64,000 nt of DNA from Phycisphaerales bacterium (GCA_029246705.1 JAQWMQ010000016.1:1-64000); one strand, 5' to 3'; counted from the first letter of the stretch, positions 9,212 through 18,978 are shown. Notes: a model not told the origin generated them from the sequence alone. Made by a program: numbers and translations.

Positions 9212-10483
9212 ATGAGCGTCAAGCGCGTTGATCTCATCCTCTTTCCCGTCGTACTGCTGATCGGCATCCTGTTCGGTTCGATGCAGGTGGCCTCGATGCC
9301 GGGTGTGCCTTCCCACGGACGCTACCACCCCAGTGACATGGACGACCTGCAGGAGCAGCTCCTCGGACACTCCGTGCTGCCGAAGCCCTATGCCGCGGCT
9401 TCAGACCATCCCGCCTGGCTCACGATCTGCGCCCTGTACCAGACCGCTTCAAGCGCGACCGGACTTCGGGGCATAAAGCTCTGGAACAGCATGACCCCGG
9501 TGATGTTGGGACTGAACCTCTGCCTCTTCCTGGGGTTGGCCCGCCAGCTTCGGTTCAATCGCCTGCAAGCGCTCGCCCTGACGGGGCTGTTTCTTTCGAC
9601 CGGTGCCACCATCACCTGGAGCGTGGTCCTGGAAACCCATGTACTCGCGCCCACCAGCCTTCTGCTCCCTGCCCTGATCCTCACCAATCGGCGGATCACG
9701 TCGCGACTCTGGGCCCGCCCGACCCCGGCGGCTCTTGCCATTTACGGCGTGGCGATCGCCCTCGCAGCGTCGATCACCATCACCAACATCATGCTCGCGT
9801 TTCTGGCGGTCTTGCCGGTCAACTTCGTTCGGTACCCCAGACCCGTTCGTCTCGTGAACCGAACAGTGCGACGACTCCCCACCCTGGTGACGGCATTCCT
9901 GATCGGCATCGGACTGCTCGCTTTCGTTCATCTCACCGGCTGGTACCTGATCCAGGATCGGGAGATGCGGCAGTTTCTCGAGCTGATCGTGCGGGGTGCA
10001 GGTGACGTGACCCTCCTGTTCCAGGACATACCCGGTTGCTGGTGGGATTCCATCCTGTCACTGGCGTGGATCGCACCCCCGATGAACGCCTACGAAGGTT
10101 CACCCGAAGCGCTGGACTTGCTGGCGCTCGAACACAGGTGGTCGACCGCCCCCGCCTACCTCTCGGGCCTTCTTGTCCTGCTGCTGACGATCTGTTCGTT
10201 CCGTGTCGTCACCGCACGCACGATGTTCATACCCGCTTTCGTGGTCTTCGGCGTCGCCCTGCATTCGATCTACGGGCTCGGCGAATCATTTCTCTTCACC
10301 GCCAACTACACATGGGCGAGCGTGCTCGCGGTCGGGCTCCTCGGGCGAGCCGTGATGCCACGCCAACTCGGCTGGATCGCCTTTTCGTTCGCCCTGATCA
10401 TGCTCGTCGTGAATCTCATGATCTGGCAGCACGGTCTCGACTGGATCACGGAAAACAACCACCTCCTGCCACCCGCCCCCTGA
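9212..10483 (+). CDS. Polytopic membrane protein, GT-C-like topology, unknown function
   Basis: The 423-residue product has about ten hydrophobic segments, beginning with LILFPVVLLIGILFGSM near residues 8-24. A polar loop after the first helix contains HPSDMDDLQEQ; acidic residues in this loop, followed by many helices, are the general layout of GT-C glycosyltransferases and related planctomycete membrane proteins, but I cannot assign a family. AGAAGG lies very close to the ATG. It is transcribed alone and converges with a small minus-strand gene. Confidence 0.75.
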   Translation: MSVKRVDLILFPVVLLIGILFGSMQVASMPGVPSHGRYHPSDMDDLQEQLLGHSVLPKPYAAASDHPAWLTICALYQTASSATGLRGIKLWNSMTPVMLGLNLCLFLGLARQLRFNRLQALALTGLFLSTGATITWSVVLETHVLAPTSLLLPALILTNRRITSRLWARPTPAALAIYGVAIALAASITITNIMLAFLAVLPVNFVRYPRPVRLVNRTVRRLPTLVTAFLIGIGLLAFVHLTGWYLIQDREMRQFLELIVRGAGDVTLLFQDIPGCWWDSILSLAWIAPPMNAYEGSPEALDLLALEHRWSTAPAYLSGLLVLLLTICSFRVVTARTMFIPAFVVFGVALHSIYGLGESFLFTANYTWASVLAVGLLGRAVMPRQLGWIAFSFALIMLVVNLMIWQHGLDWITENNHLLPPAP

Positions 10484-10503
10484 ACAGCAGACGGATGCGA
10501 TCA

Positions 10504-10689
10504 TCACCGGGGTCTGCCCGGGCTCACTGGTGAAACGGCGTCATCCGGTGCTTCAGCGCGCCGATCCGACTCCATGCTGGGCGTGAACGCCTCGATCGAT
10601 CGTTCGGCGCGGACAAGGCGCAGCCCCGCATAGAGCAGCACGCAGAAGATCGGAAGCCAGACCCAGCAACTGGTTACAGCTCGTTTCAT
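10504..10689 (-). CDS. Small single-pass membrane protein
   Basis: From ATG 10689 the gene encodes 61 residues; GAGGTG 6 bases upstream supports this start over the GTG two codons earlier. MKRAVTSCWVWLPIFCVLLYAGLRLVRAER is a basic N-terminus with one membrane helix, and the remaining 30 residues are polar and Pro/Asp-rich. No family is recognised. The gene ends 20 bases from the convergent membrane-protein gene. Confidence 0.5.
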   Translation of the reverse strand: MKRAVTSCWVWLPIFCVLLYAGLRLVRAERSIEAFTPSMESDRRAEAPDDAVSPVSPGRPR

Positions 10690-11187
10690 GACCACACCTC
10701 GTGATCAGACACACTCGGGATCGGCGCATACTCCTCTTCGGGAGCATCCCTGAGGAGAGAACATCGTTTCTGTCCCGGACACAGGGCGGGGCCCACGAGT
10801 GCCCAAGGCAGCCACTTCATACAGAGACGTCCAAACGGTTCCATGTCTTCGAATGCCTTCCGCCCGAAAGGTCTGCATCCACAACCTGAGTCTAAACTCA
10901 ATTGCCAGAGAGTCTTGAAGAATTGCGAAAAGGCAGCTTGATGCCTTCATCCGACGAAGGTCCTGGGTGTCTGGTCGTTTGGGCAGACCAGACACTTCGG
11001 GAAACAGGCCCGTGGGCAAGTCGATACACGGCAAGAAAATAGTGGTTACCGAGGCTTCACCAGATCGATGAAGGACTGCCCGAACACGCGCCATCTCGGT
11101 TAACGTACCATTCGAACGGACCTGCTTTGGATACACAACAGCACTCAGACATCACGTGAGACGTGAGTAGAACAGAGGAGAATGCAC
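10690..11187. other. Intergenic stretch, no gene seen
   Basis: About 500 bases with short frames on both strands that lack ribosome binding sites and typical codon bias. It must carry promoters for the divergent genes at either side. I saw no tRNA-like fold. Confidence 0.4.
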
Positions 11188-11586
11188 ATGACATCAGGTA
11201 GCGACGCGGCATCCGAAACGCAGAAATCAGGCGGCAAGGGGCTTGCTATCGCAGCACTTGTCATTGGCATCATCGCCCTTCCCGGATGCTGCATGGCAGG
11301 TTTCTACTTGAACTACGTCCTGGCGATCCTCGCGATCATCTTCGGAGCCATGAGCATGAAGGGCCCCGGGTCCGGCATGGCCAAGGCCGGCTTGACACTC
11401 GGAATCATTGGAATCATCACCTCCACCGTGGTGCTTCTCTCCGGCGATAAGCTGAAGGAATGGGCCGAAGAGATGCAGAAGGAGCAGCAGGTGGAAGGTG
11501 CAGGAAACAACAACGACGACAACAATGGCGGAAACGACAACGGCAACTTCGACAGCGGATCCAATGATGGAAACGTCGACGGCTGA
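11188..11586 (+). CDS. DUF4190-like small membrane protein with Asn/Asp/Gly tail
   Basis: Two ATGs (11182, 11188) are possible; AGGAG at 11176-11180 has proper 7-base spacing only to the second, so I use 11188 (132 residues). Residues about 14-85 form the DUF4190 pattern: two hydrophobic segments with the small GAMSMKGPGSGMAKAGL loop between them. The last 25 residues are a low-complexity run of Asn, Asp and Gly, probably extracytoplasmic. Function is unknown. A strong terminator follows directly. Confidence 0.8.
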   Translation: MTSGSDAASETQKSGGKGLAIAALVIGIIALPGCCMAGFYLNYVLAILAIIFGAMSMKGPGSGMAKAGLTLGIIGIITSTVVLLSGDKLKEWAEEMQKEQQVEGAGNNNDDNNGGNDNGNFDSGSNDGNVDG

Positions 11587-11635
11587 GCACCGGATCCTCC
11601 ACCGTCATCGAAGAATCCCTCAACTCATCACTGCA

Positions 11636-11669
11636 CCCGCAAGGCCAACGGCCTTGCGGGTTCTTTTTC
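11636..11669 (+). terminator. Intrinsic terminator of the DUF4190 gene
   Basis: CCCGCAAGGCC at 11636-11646 pairs perfectly with GGCCTTGCGGG at 11650-11660 around an AAC loop, followed by TTCTTTTT. Orientation of the T-run fits the plus-strand gene. Confidence 0.95.
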
Positions 11670-11790
11670 GTTGGGGGGTTCAGGGATCAGGTTCGATGGC
11701 AGCCATTTCAGGTCATGACGCAGCAAAGTCAGCACGTGCACAGGCGCCACGACAACCCGGCCAGGCAACGCGTCTTCATCAAGATCTTCT

Positions 11791-14700
11791 TCAGGGAAGA
11801 ACTTGAGGAGCTGACTTGCGAAACACGAAACACGGACGCAGCCAGGGCCCTGCACCCATACGTCCGTACCAGCGATAGATGAATGCAATCGTCGCCGAAA
11901 AGAAGACCACGAAGAAGATGCCGCCTAACAAGAAGCTCGATGATTCCGATGGGCTGAAAGGCAGCGACTGCTTTCGCGTGATCGAATAGCTCGAATCACT
12001 CGATCTGAACAAGTGATCGGAGATGCTCTGCTGTTCCCAGATTTTCGACCTTCGACTTCCGCCGCCGCTGGAACTCCCTGAACCACTGCCATTGGTAGAA
12101 ACGTATTTCTTGAATCTCCGGCCGAAGGATCCTTCAGCCGACCACAGCTCGGAAACGGCACGTTCGAACTCCTGGCGACCTTCCGATGTCGACAAATACC
12201 GAGCGATGCCCACCGGTGAGGTACCGTCCAGTTGTTCAGCGAAGGCAGTGGTGATTGCCTCGGCATCCAGTGAACTCGGGACCAGTTCCGAATCAAGACG
12301 AACCTGTTTGTCGCGCCACGTCGCATCAACCACCGGGTTTCCTCGAGCACCATTCGCCAAAGCACCGGACGAACCGTTCGCGGACATGGAATCTCCACCA
12401 TCGGGCATGGACAGCAGCTCGAACGTGATGTCGAAGATCGGATCTTCGCCTTCATAGGCCTTGAAAACGCAGATGCAACGCACCGATTGACGCGGACCAT
12501 CCTTGGAATTCACGACGGAATCAAGCGTGATGTTCGCCTGGGACATGGGCGGCAAAAAAGATGATGGATCGTTCATGTTCATGACCATCACAGCCGCCGA
12601 GACAAACCCCATGAAAACAGAGCTTCCGATGAAGAACCAGACCGCCACCAGGGCTGTTGCCTCGGCCAGGCGACGGGATTCCTGTGCGATATAGGAAGGA
12701 GGCGGCGTTCCATGACGCCAGTCACCGCCACACTCGGGGCAGATCGGCTCCTTCAGGCCGGCAAGAGAATGCTGACATGTCGGACAGTCGCCATCCCTGG
12801 TCTTTCTCCTGAACGTCCAGGACACCACGCCAAGGAGGATCGCACTCAGGAGAAGAAGCGAGACGAACATGGACGCGACCTGGAACAACGCTTGATCCAC
12901 GAACAACAAGGCTTCGATCGACCCGATGATGACACACAGGAGCAGAAACCATGTCGCATAGTTCCAAATCGGCTTGCGGGCCGAGTCAGGAACATCGGGA
13001 ACAAGTTCATGAGTCGAATTCGCAGGCAAGGAACCGGTGGCAGCAGCCCCAGCGACCGGTGGCGGCAAGACTGCAGCTTCGTCATCGGAAAGACCCGGAA
13101 CAAAGCGCATGCGCCCTCGATGGGACTGAAGCAGATTGACCGACAGCAGAAAGAAGACGGCAAAGATCGCGACCGGCAGCAGTATCCGCGGGAGGTTCCA
13201 AAGATCGGTGTCGCCAAGATATCGAACGTATGGCCCGTTCCCTTTGACCTGGGGAGAAGGGCTCCAGCTCCCGAAGAGATCGAGAGATCGCCTCTCTCCA
13301 TCGAGGTTTCCCACGGCAGGGTCAGCTGCGTCGTAACGGATGATCTGGGCGAGAAAAGCCGCATCGTCATCATCATGCAGCAAGCGCGCGGCAGGTGAAT
13401 GCTCGTCAAATGAAACCTGCTCCCGAAGACTTGCGACCGCCGCGTCCGCGTCGATCAGGTATCCATAAGGCGGCCCTTGAATACCGGCAATACCAGACCA
13501 TTGAGCTATGACCTCATTTTCGTCACACAAGAGGATCCGGACGTTGCCTTCCCCTTTCTTGCTACCGACTACGAGTTCACCCACCTTCTCGATCACCAGA
13601 TAATCATGTTGGTCGACCTCGTTTGGGCCGAACCTGACGTGCTTGTTCTCCGAGCTCTTGAAAAACATCACGGAGTACCTGATTCCTGCAGCATCAAGCA
13701 CCTTCGGCCAGTACGTGCTGAACAGGGCCATGCTCACGCCGAAGAGAACGATTGCAAGAAGGAACGACACGATGCCAAGACTGTTGCGTATTGTCGGCTT
13801 CAATGCACCAGGTTTCAGGACGCCAAGGGAAAAGCCTCCTCCACATTCCGAGCACCGTGCTTCACGCAGACCCGTGACCGGATGCAGGCAGCTGGGACAT
13901 GAAGGTTCCCTGGGATCGGCCCAGACCTTGAGTCCGAACACGGTCAATGGCCCGAGCAACACGTGCGCCATGCTCTTTCCGGTGGAACATGCGTACTGCC
14001 ACCCCCACGGCCGCCAACGGACCCGTCCATGGAATGCAAGGATCAACGCGACAAGCGGTATTGCACCCAACCAGAGAACCACACTGGTGATCTGCCTGCC
14101 AAGCTCGGCCGTCGGCATGAGGTACGGCTCAGTCTGCATGGAGGCTGCGTAGCCGTGCACTCCTGGGCCATTCCTGATGGTTTCCACGAAAAAGACACCG
14201 CGAGGTCGCTCATCGGCGTAGACCATTTCGAAGTCCACTGTCCCATCCGCCTGCCGCGTCGTCTTCGTGCCCAGCAGTTCTTCCTGGCCGCTGTGCTCGA
14301 CCGCATAGAGTTGAAACTCCTTGTACGGCATCCACAGTCTGTTCAATCTCTGGGCGAATTGAGCGGAGACCTCGGGGTCAACAAGGAGTCTGCCGATTTC
14401 CGTGGAGCCGTCATCGATGAGCTGTCGCGTGAGTGCTTCAGCCAACTCCGACGTATCGACCTCCACCGGAAGCCCTGATTGGGAAAAGAGCCACTCACCA
14501 GACCAACTGGCCAGGACTCGGGCCTCTTCTCCGTAGGCGTCATGCTTTCTCACCCGAACCCCGACTGACCGAGTTCGTGGCTCGCTGAATTCAGTGTCAA
14601 GCAACCTGATCGTTTCAGCCTCGGATTCGACGCGAAAGACCAGAAGAAGCTCGACTTCAGGTGCTTCCTCCCACCGAAGCGAACGCGAGGTCAGTCCGCA

Positions 14701-15069
14701 GATGTAATCCCGTTCGTTCTGTGGTGAAAACGTGGGCCAACCACGCATTCTCGAGATCTCGGCCCAGACGTGTCGGTTGTGACTCGCCGTCTGATACACG
14801 GCACAGAGCAGTAGTCCTGCAAGTGCCATCGCTTCAAAAACTCGATACTTGCCGTAGGTCGCACCGTTTCGCGAGACGGAAGAGATGAGAAAGACCAGGA
14901 GAAATCCGGCAGGAAAGAGAAACGCGAAGAAGAACGCGTCACTTCTTCCAAAGCCATCGAAGTTGAGTGACATGTACCGGTGAAAGGCATGGAGCAACCA
15001 CACGACAACCGCTGCCATGAAAAGCCAGAGGACGAAACCCCAGAGCCGACCAATCTTGAATTGTGCCAT
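11791..15069 (-). CDS. Large membrane protein: three tandem modules, two zinc ribbons
   Basis: The start is ATG 15069 (GAGG 7 bases upstream), giving 1092 residues. Zinc ribbons are seen at about 391-411 (CPSCLHPVTGLREARCSECG) and 762-782 (CPTCQHSLAGLKEPICPECG). Hydrophobic segments lie near 10-30, 46-66, 78-95, 330-347, 432-450, 628-648, 705-755 and 805-832. Three large non-membrane regions carry the same motif near residues 229, 565 and 959 (LLVDPEVSAQF, LLHDDDDAAFL, YLSTSEGRQEF), so the protein seems to be three fused copies of the single-module proteins at 15223-16128, 31767-32690 and 32873-33769; the first copy lacks its ribbon. Function is unknown; the C-terminal tail has a Ser/Gly-rich low-complexity run near 990-1010. 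Confidence 0.8.
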   Translation of the reverse strand: MAQFKIGRLWGFVLWLFMAAVVVWLLHAFHRYMSLNFDGFGRSDAFFFAFLFPAGFLLVFLISSVSRNGATYGKYRVFEAMALAGLLLCAVYQTASHNRHVWAEISRMRGWPTFSPQNERDYICGLTSRSLRWEEAPEVELLLVFRVESEAETIRLLDTEFSEPRTRSVGVRVRKHDAYGEEARVLASWSGEWLFSQSGLPVEVDTSELAEALTRQLIDDGSTEIGRLLVDPEVSAQFAQRLNRLWMPYKEFQLYAVEHSGQEELLGTKTTRQADGTVDFEMVYADERPRGVFFVETIRNGPGVHGYAASMQTEPYLMPTAELGRQITSVVLWLGAIPLVALILAFHGRVRWRPWGWQYACSTGKSMAHVLLGPLTVFGLKVWADPREPSCPSCLHPVTGLREARCSECGGGFSLGVLKPGALKPTIRNSLGIVSFLLAIVLFGVSMALFSTYWPKVLDAAGIRYSVMFFKSSENKHVRFGPNEVDQHDYLVIEKVGELVVGSKKGEGNVRILLCDENEVIAQWSGIAGIQGPPYGYLIDADAAVASLREQVSFDEHSPAARLLHDDDDAAFLAQIIRYDAADPAVGNLDGERRSLDLFGSWSPSPQVKGNGPYVRYLGDTDLWNLPRILLPVAIFAVFFLLSVNLLQSHRGRMRFVPGLSDDEAAVLPPPVAGAAATGSLPANSTHELVPDVPDSARKPIWNYATWFLLLCVIIGSIEALLFVDQALFQVASMFVSLLLLSAILLGVVSWTFRRKTRDGDCPTCQHSLAGLKEPICPECGGDWRHGTPPPSYIAQESRRLAEATALVAVWFFIGSSVFMGFVSAAVMVMNMNDPSSFLPPMSQANITLDSVVNSKDGPRQSVRCICVFKAYEGEDPIFDITFELLSMPDGGDSMSANGSSGALANGARGNPVVDATWRDKQVRLDSELVPSSLDAEAITTAFAEQLDGTSPVGIARYLSTSEGRQEFERAVSELWSAEGSFGRRFKKYVSTNGSGSGSSSGGGSRRSKIWEQQSISDHLFRSSDSSYSITRKQSLPFSPSESSSFLLGGIFFVVFFSATIAFIYRWYGRMGAGPWLRPCFVFRKSAPQVLP

Positions 15070-15222
15070 CAACGTGCCTCACACCCGGAACATTCATCCC
15101 AACATCACCAGATTAGGCGAATGACCTCCCTATTTCCCCGCACGTCGAAACATCGATCTGAAATACCGATTTCGGCAAGGAACTGGCTACGCGTCGATGG
15201 GTGACAGACACCGGTGGAAGCA

Positions 15223-16128
15223 TCAAACCATCGACGCCTGCGGCTCGAAGGGCTGCAAAGATCGCCGATAGAGAAGGATACGCAGGCCCAGCATGAGAAA
15301 GAGGCCGCAGATCACGAAGCTAATCACGTATATCGGCACGAACCAGATCTCCGATGGCCAGACCAACCCGCTGCTTCCTCCGGATGAAGACGATATGCCA
15401 CCGTCGAACATCTTCTTGCCTTGGCTGTTCATGACATATGACGAAACGGATCCATTGGTATCGGCATAGGACTCGATGGTCCTGGCAAGAATCGCAGCGT
15501 CTTCCTCGTTGTGCAGGATCCCGGCAAATGGCGAGTCACTGTCCCGGGGAATCTGGGATCGCAAGACTCCGACCACCTGATCCCCGTCGACGAGAACACC
15601 CTTGATGGGGTTGTTCTGAATCGTTCCTTGTCCATTCCAGATGGCAAGTTCCTTATCATTCCGACTCAGGACGACCTCGACCTGACCAAGCGTTGTCACG
15701 GTCGAGACGTTGTTCTTCTTGTCGTATGACCCGGAAGTGTTCACCTGCAATTGATTCGTCTGGTCGATCGTGACATTGACCGAGCGGTTGAATTCAACAT
15801 GCAGATAGAGGAGTCCGGTCATTCTGAGAAACGAATCCCAACTTGCCACGAACAGGGTCAGGGCGAGAACGGAACTGACCAGCCCCACTGCAACCGTGAG
15901 GGCACCAAACCACCGACGTGGCATCGGCCTGATGCCTCCGGACCTGACCACGCCACGACTGAGATCCTCCCCACATTCAGTACAACGGGGTTCCATCAGT
16001 CCGCGCACGGAATGCGCACATCTCGGACACACCTCCTGCGTGACACGCAGCCTCCTTGAAATCGTCCAAAAGACGACGAAGATGACCGCAACCAGCAGGA
16101 CAAAGCCAATCGAAACAAGAAAATCCAT
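15223..16128 (-). CDS. Zinc-ribbon membrane protein, single module
   Basis: I choose ATG 16128 (MDFLVSIGFVLLVAVIF), since it puts the first membrane helix at the N-terminus and has GGGG 8 bases upstream; the frame extends further but with poor sequence. The 301-residue product has a helix at 3-23, a zinc ribbon CPRCAHSVRGLMEPRCTECG at about 34-53, a second helix at 78-100, an ectodomain containing ILHNEEDAAIL, and a last helix at about 265-287. This is one module of the family triplicated in the neighbouring gene. A 153-base gap separates it from that gene on the same strand, so they may be co-transcribed. Function is unknown. Confidence 0.8.
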   Translation of the reverse strand: MDFLVSIGFVLLVAVIFVVFWTISRRLRVTQEVCPRCAHSVRGLMEPRCTECGEDLSRGVVRSGGIRPMPRRWFGALTVAVGLVSSVLALTLFVASWDSFLRMTGLLYLHVEFNRSVNVTIDQTNQLQVNTSGSYDKKNNVSTVTTLGQVEVVLSRNDKELAIWNGQGTIQNNPIKGVLVDGDQVVGVLRSQIPRDSDSPFAGILHNEEDAAILARTIESYADTNGSVSSYVMNSQGKKMFDGGISSSSGGSSGLVWPSEIWFVPIYVISFVICGLFLMLGLRILLYRRSLQPFEPQASMV

Positions 16129-16387
16129 GCCTATACCCCGTAGACGTTCACCGAGACGCACGCCACCATGTACCGACGTTTGAAGCATTCAGCTGCAAAC
16201 GACCGACAGTCTATACGGGAAGTATTGACGGCGATGCCATTCTGTTGCAGACTGAGAGGTCTGTTCTGATGGCAACCAAAGAAACGAAGATGCAGGGTCG
16301 ACCTCAAAGCGCCAGAAGCCGATGGTGCACCAGGACGCTTCCGGACGAAACCCGTTCACATCCATTTTCCGAGAGAATCCACCCACC

Positions 16388-17287
16388 ATGAATCTTGCTG
16401 TGTTTTCACATGCCATCACCAGGACCCTCACGACCCTGACACTGCTTCTCATCTTGGCCGGCGCGACGAACATCGCGCGTGCCGATGACACCCCGGCCGC
16501 CGAATCGCGGTCCAAGGGCGCGCACTGCCTCTTTGCCGGACACAGCTTCTTCTGTCCGGTCGCCATGAACTTCGACCGCATCGCCAGAAAAAGCGACTTT
16601 CCCGACCATGAGATGAAGATCGTGTTTCGTGGTGGCAGAGCCGGTACCGCGAGCGCCCTGTGGAACTCTCCCAGCGCCCGAAAGGCGATCGAGGCGATTC
16701 TTGCAACCGGTGACATCGAGATCTTCGGACTCACCCCGGATGTCACGGACACCGCCGAGACCTTCGAACCCTGGTTCGACCTCGCTCTCGAACACAATCC
16801 CGATACCCGTTTCTTCATTGGAATCCCCTGGGCGAGGGGTGGTCCTGAAACGAGCATTGAACGCTACAACCAGATGATCGATCTCTATGCAGCCAAAGCC
16901 GACGTGGTCGTGAAGGAATTGCGCGAACGCTACCCCGACAAGCGCATCGACCATCTTGCCTATGGCAAGATCGCCTCCGCGATGAAGCGAGGATTCGAGT
17001 CAGAATCGCTGCCCGACATCAAGATGATGGTAGGCCCCGGAAGCGATGCTCTCTTTCTCGACAAGCAACCCGGTCACGCCGGACCGATGCTCCTCAAGGT
17101 CTGCGCCCTCACCTGGCTGAACCAGCTGTATGCCGCGGACCTGGACTCACTGAACTATGGAGAACATCAGTCAGATGTCCCAGCGATCATCGAAGAGGTG
17201 ATGATCCACACCCCCCCACTCAAGGTGCAGCCCGATGCCCCCACCGGTGAAACCGAAGCGATTGGCGCCGACGAGAAAAAGGGTTGA
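16388..17287 (+). CDS. Exported SGNH-hydrolase-like protein
   Basis: The start at ATG 16388 gives a signal peptide (LTTLTLLLILAGATNIARA) and 299 residues. The first domain motif is CLFAGHSFFCPVA, resembling block I of SGNH/GDSL hydrolases with Ser after GH, and a later region DIEIFGLTPDV may match the block with the structural turn. The usual DxxH pair near the C-terminus is not obvious, although HLAYGKIASAM and NYGEHQSDVP contain His. Family membership is therefore likely but activity is uncertain. It is divergent from the zinc-ribbon gene and followed by a strong hairpin. Confidence 0.65.
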   Translation: MNLAVFSHAITRTLTTLTLLLILAGATNIARADDTPAAESRSKGAHCLFAGHSFFCPVAMNFDRIARKSDFPDHEMKIVFRGGRAGTASALWNSPSARKAIEAILATGDIEIFGLTPDVTDTAETFEPWFDLALEHNPDTRFFIGIPWARGGPETSIERYNQMIDLYAAKADVVVKELRERYPDKRIDHLAYGKIASAMKRGFESESLPDIKMMVGPGSDALFLDKQPGHAGPMLLKVCALTWLNQLYAADLDSLNYGEHQSDVPAIIEEVMIHTPPLKVQPDAPTGETEAIGADEKKG

Positions 17288-17388
17288 ACACCGCAGCACT
17301 GCTGCAGAACGAACAGTCCGGCATGGTACGAAGCCACCTCGAAGCACAAAGCACCAGCAGATCGCCGAAAAACTTGTTTTCAGTACCC

Positions 17389-17418
17389 GCGCCCTTGTGA
17401 ATTGATTCACAAGGGCGC
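17389..17418. terminator. Perfect 14-bp inverted repeat, probable terminator
   Basis: GCGCCCTTGTGAAT at 17389-17402 pairs with ATTCACAAGGGCGC at 17405-17418 with only two bases between the arms. There is no clean T-run on either side, so termination is probable but not proven; an operator role is also possible because the arms form a near-perfect palindrome. The rest of the 17288-17592 gap shows nothing else. Confidence 0.6.
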
Positions 17419-17592
17419 GTTGCGATCAAAAAAACGACGTCGTAGCGAATGTAAAGCGCGGTATTCAAGCACTTTCCGAAACGCATGCCCCCATGTGCGA
17501 TTCTTGTTTCGAAGCCAGAGGAACCGCCCCACTTGTACTGACGTATCGTCGTCTGAAGAGAACTAGAGACGGGGCACTCTAAGGAAAACATC

Positions 17593-18957
17593 ATGAGACT
17601 GGAATCGAATCGATCGCTGTCGTCGGCTGTATGTGTAACCGTACCGATCCTCTGCTCGAGTTTCCTGTACGGACAGAATGCAGTCGATTACCAACTCACC
17701 GCCGAATGGCAAGGTGGCTACAACGCTGACATCGTCTTGACGGTCGACCCTGACGGCGCCGTCCTGAGTGACTGGGAACTCTCCTGGGTGAACAGCCCCG
17801 AGGTCCAGGACTCATGGAACTGCACCCACTATCGTGATGGCGACCGGACGATTCTCGAAGATGTCTGGTACAACGAAACGATTCAACCAGGAGATTCCGT
17901 GGTGCTCGGTTTCACCGGAATCGGCTCCTGGCCCCCCTCTCCTGAAGACGTACGAATCAATGGCGTTCTGGTTGACGTGCAAATCAATGGTGAGAGTGAC
18001 GGCGGCGACGACGGTGGTGACGACGGTGGTGACGACGGTGGTCATGGCGGAGGCGGTGCGGAAGATTGCTGCTTTGGCGACATCAATAGTGACCGGCTTG
18101 TCGATGGGCAGGACCTTTCCTACATGCTCAGCATGTGGAACACCTCGGATGCCATGGCTGATCTGAATCAATCGAACCTCGTCGATGGCGAGGACCTGAC
18201 CCTGCTCCTCAGCCGCTGGGGATCGTGCGACCATGATCATGGATCGCATGACCATGGTGACTACATGGACATCACCATGTGGGACCAATTCCACGATTCC
18301 AACAACAACTCGCACCACGACCAGATGGTGGGCGGTCGAACCGTGATCACCACCGAAGCCATGGTCGCCTACAACGACCTGCGAGCCTTCCTTGATCTGC
18401 CGGCACGCACCTTCGAAGAGGTCGGTCAGTGGGCATTCGACGAAGCGCTGACCAACAACACCCAGGCCTGGGGTAACGACCTCAAGGGCGTGGGACTCTG
18501 GTATGCCATGCAGGGCGCCAAGGTCGGTTGGATCACCGACGAGGCCTATGACCCGCAGATCCTGGCCGACATCCAGCGAACGGCGCGAACCGTCTGCAAC
18601 CCGACCGAGATGAAGTCACTGGTGATGAACATGGTCGTGGAACACGGCATCGACGGTTATGCCGACTATCTCGAGGAGAACGGACTCGTCGACACCTTCA
18701 TCAACACCCTCAAGATGGAACCACACTACGGCGGCTGGATGCACGGACGATGCCACGGCTTCCGTTCGATCGAAGGCGTCGCCATCAACCATGACGTGAA
18801 CCACCTCACCGTGCTGAGCTGGGACCAGATGGATCCGTTCATGAACGACACCTTCGACTGGCCGCAGTGGCCGGCTTTGGATGTCTCGGACTCGGGTGTG
18901 ATCGAGTACTTCCAGAGCATGGTCGTCCTCGGGGACCCCGTGGGCGACAACATGTGA
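17593..18957 (+). CDS. Exported CBM2-like protein with internal dockerin and unknown C-terminal domain
   Basis: AAGGA lies 7 bases before the ATG. The 454-residue product has a signal peptide (to about residue 28), then a domain resembling cellulose-binding module family 2 at about 33-133, with spaced Trp residues (AEWQGGY, DWELSWV, IGSWPP) and VWYNETIQPGDSVVLGFTG. A (DGGD)n linker follows, then a GC-type dockerin at about 155-213 (CCFGDINSDRLVDGQDL, ADLNQSNLVDGEDL, SRWGSC). Unusually the dockerin is internal: a His-rich spacer (DHDHGSHDHGD) leads to a 230-residue C-terminal domain of unknown type containing several His and Cys. It probably binds polysaccharide at the cell surface. Confidence 0.8.
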   Translation: MRLESNRSLSSAVCVTVPILCSSFLYGQNAVDYQLTAEWQGGYNADIVLTVDPDGAVLSDWELSWVNSPEVQDSWNCTHYRDGDRTILEDVWYNETIQPGDSVVLGFTGIGSWPPSPEDVRINGVLVDVQINGESDGGDDGGDDGGDDGGHGGGGAEDCCFGDINSDRLVDGQDLSYMLSMWNTSDAMADLNQSNLVDGEDLTLLLSRWGSCDHDHGSHDHGDYMDITMWDQFHDSNNNSHHDQMVGGRTVITTEAMVAYNDLRAFLDLPARTFEEVGQWAFDEALTNNTQAWGNDLKGVGLWYAMQGAKVGWITDEAYDPQILADIQRTARTVCNPTEMKSLVMNMVVEHGIDGYADYLEENGLVDTFINTLKMEPHYGGWMHGRCHGFRSIEGVAINHDVNHLTVLSWDQMDPFMNDTFDWPQWPALDVSDSGVIEYFQSMVVLGDPVGDNM

Positions 18958-18978
18958 CCCGTGATCCATGACCGATGA

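Noticed and set aside
10780-10900. Short stretch with a TTCGAAT-like loop that suggested a tRNA
   Set aside because: No acceptor or anticodon stem could be formed around it.
10705-11136. Minus-strand 143-codon frame upstream of the DUF4190 gene
   Set aside because: No ribosome binding site, odd composition and no family resemblance.
17995-18060. Repeated GGTGAC units that looked like a microsatellite
   Set aside because: They encode the Asp/Gly linker of the CBM2 protein in frame, so they are explained by coding.
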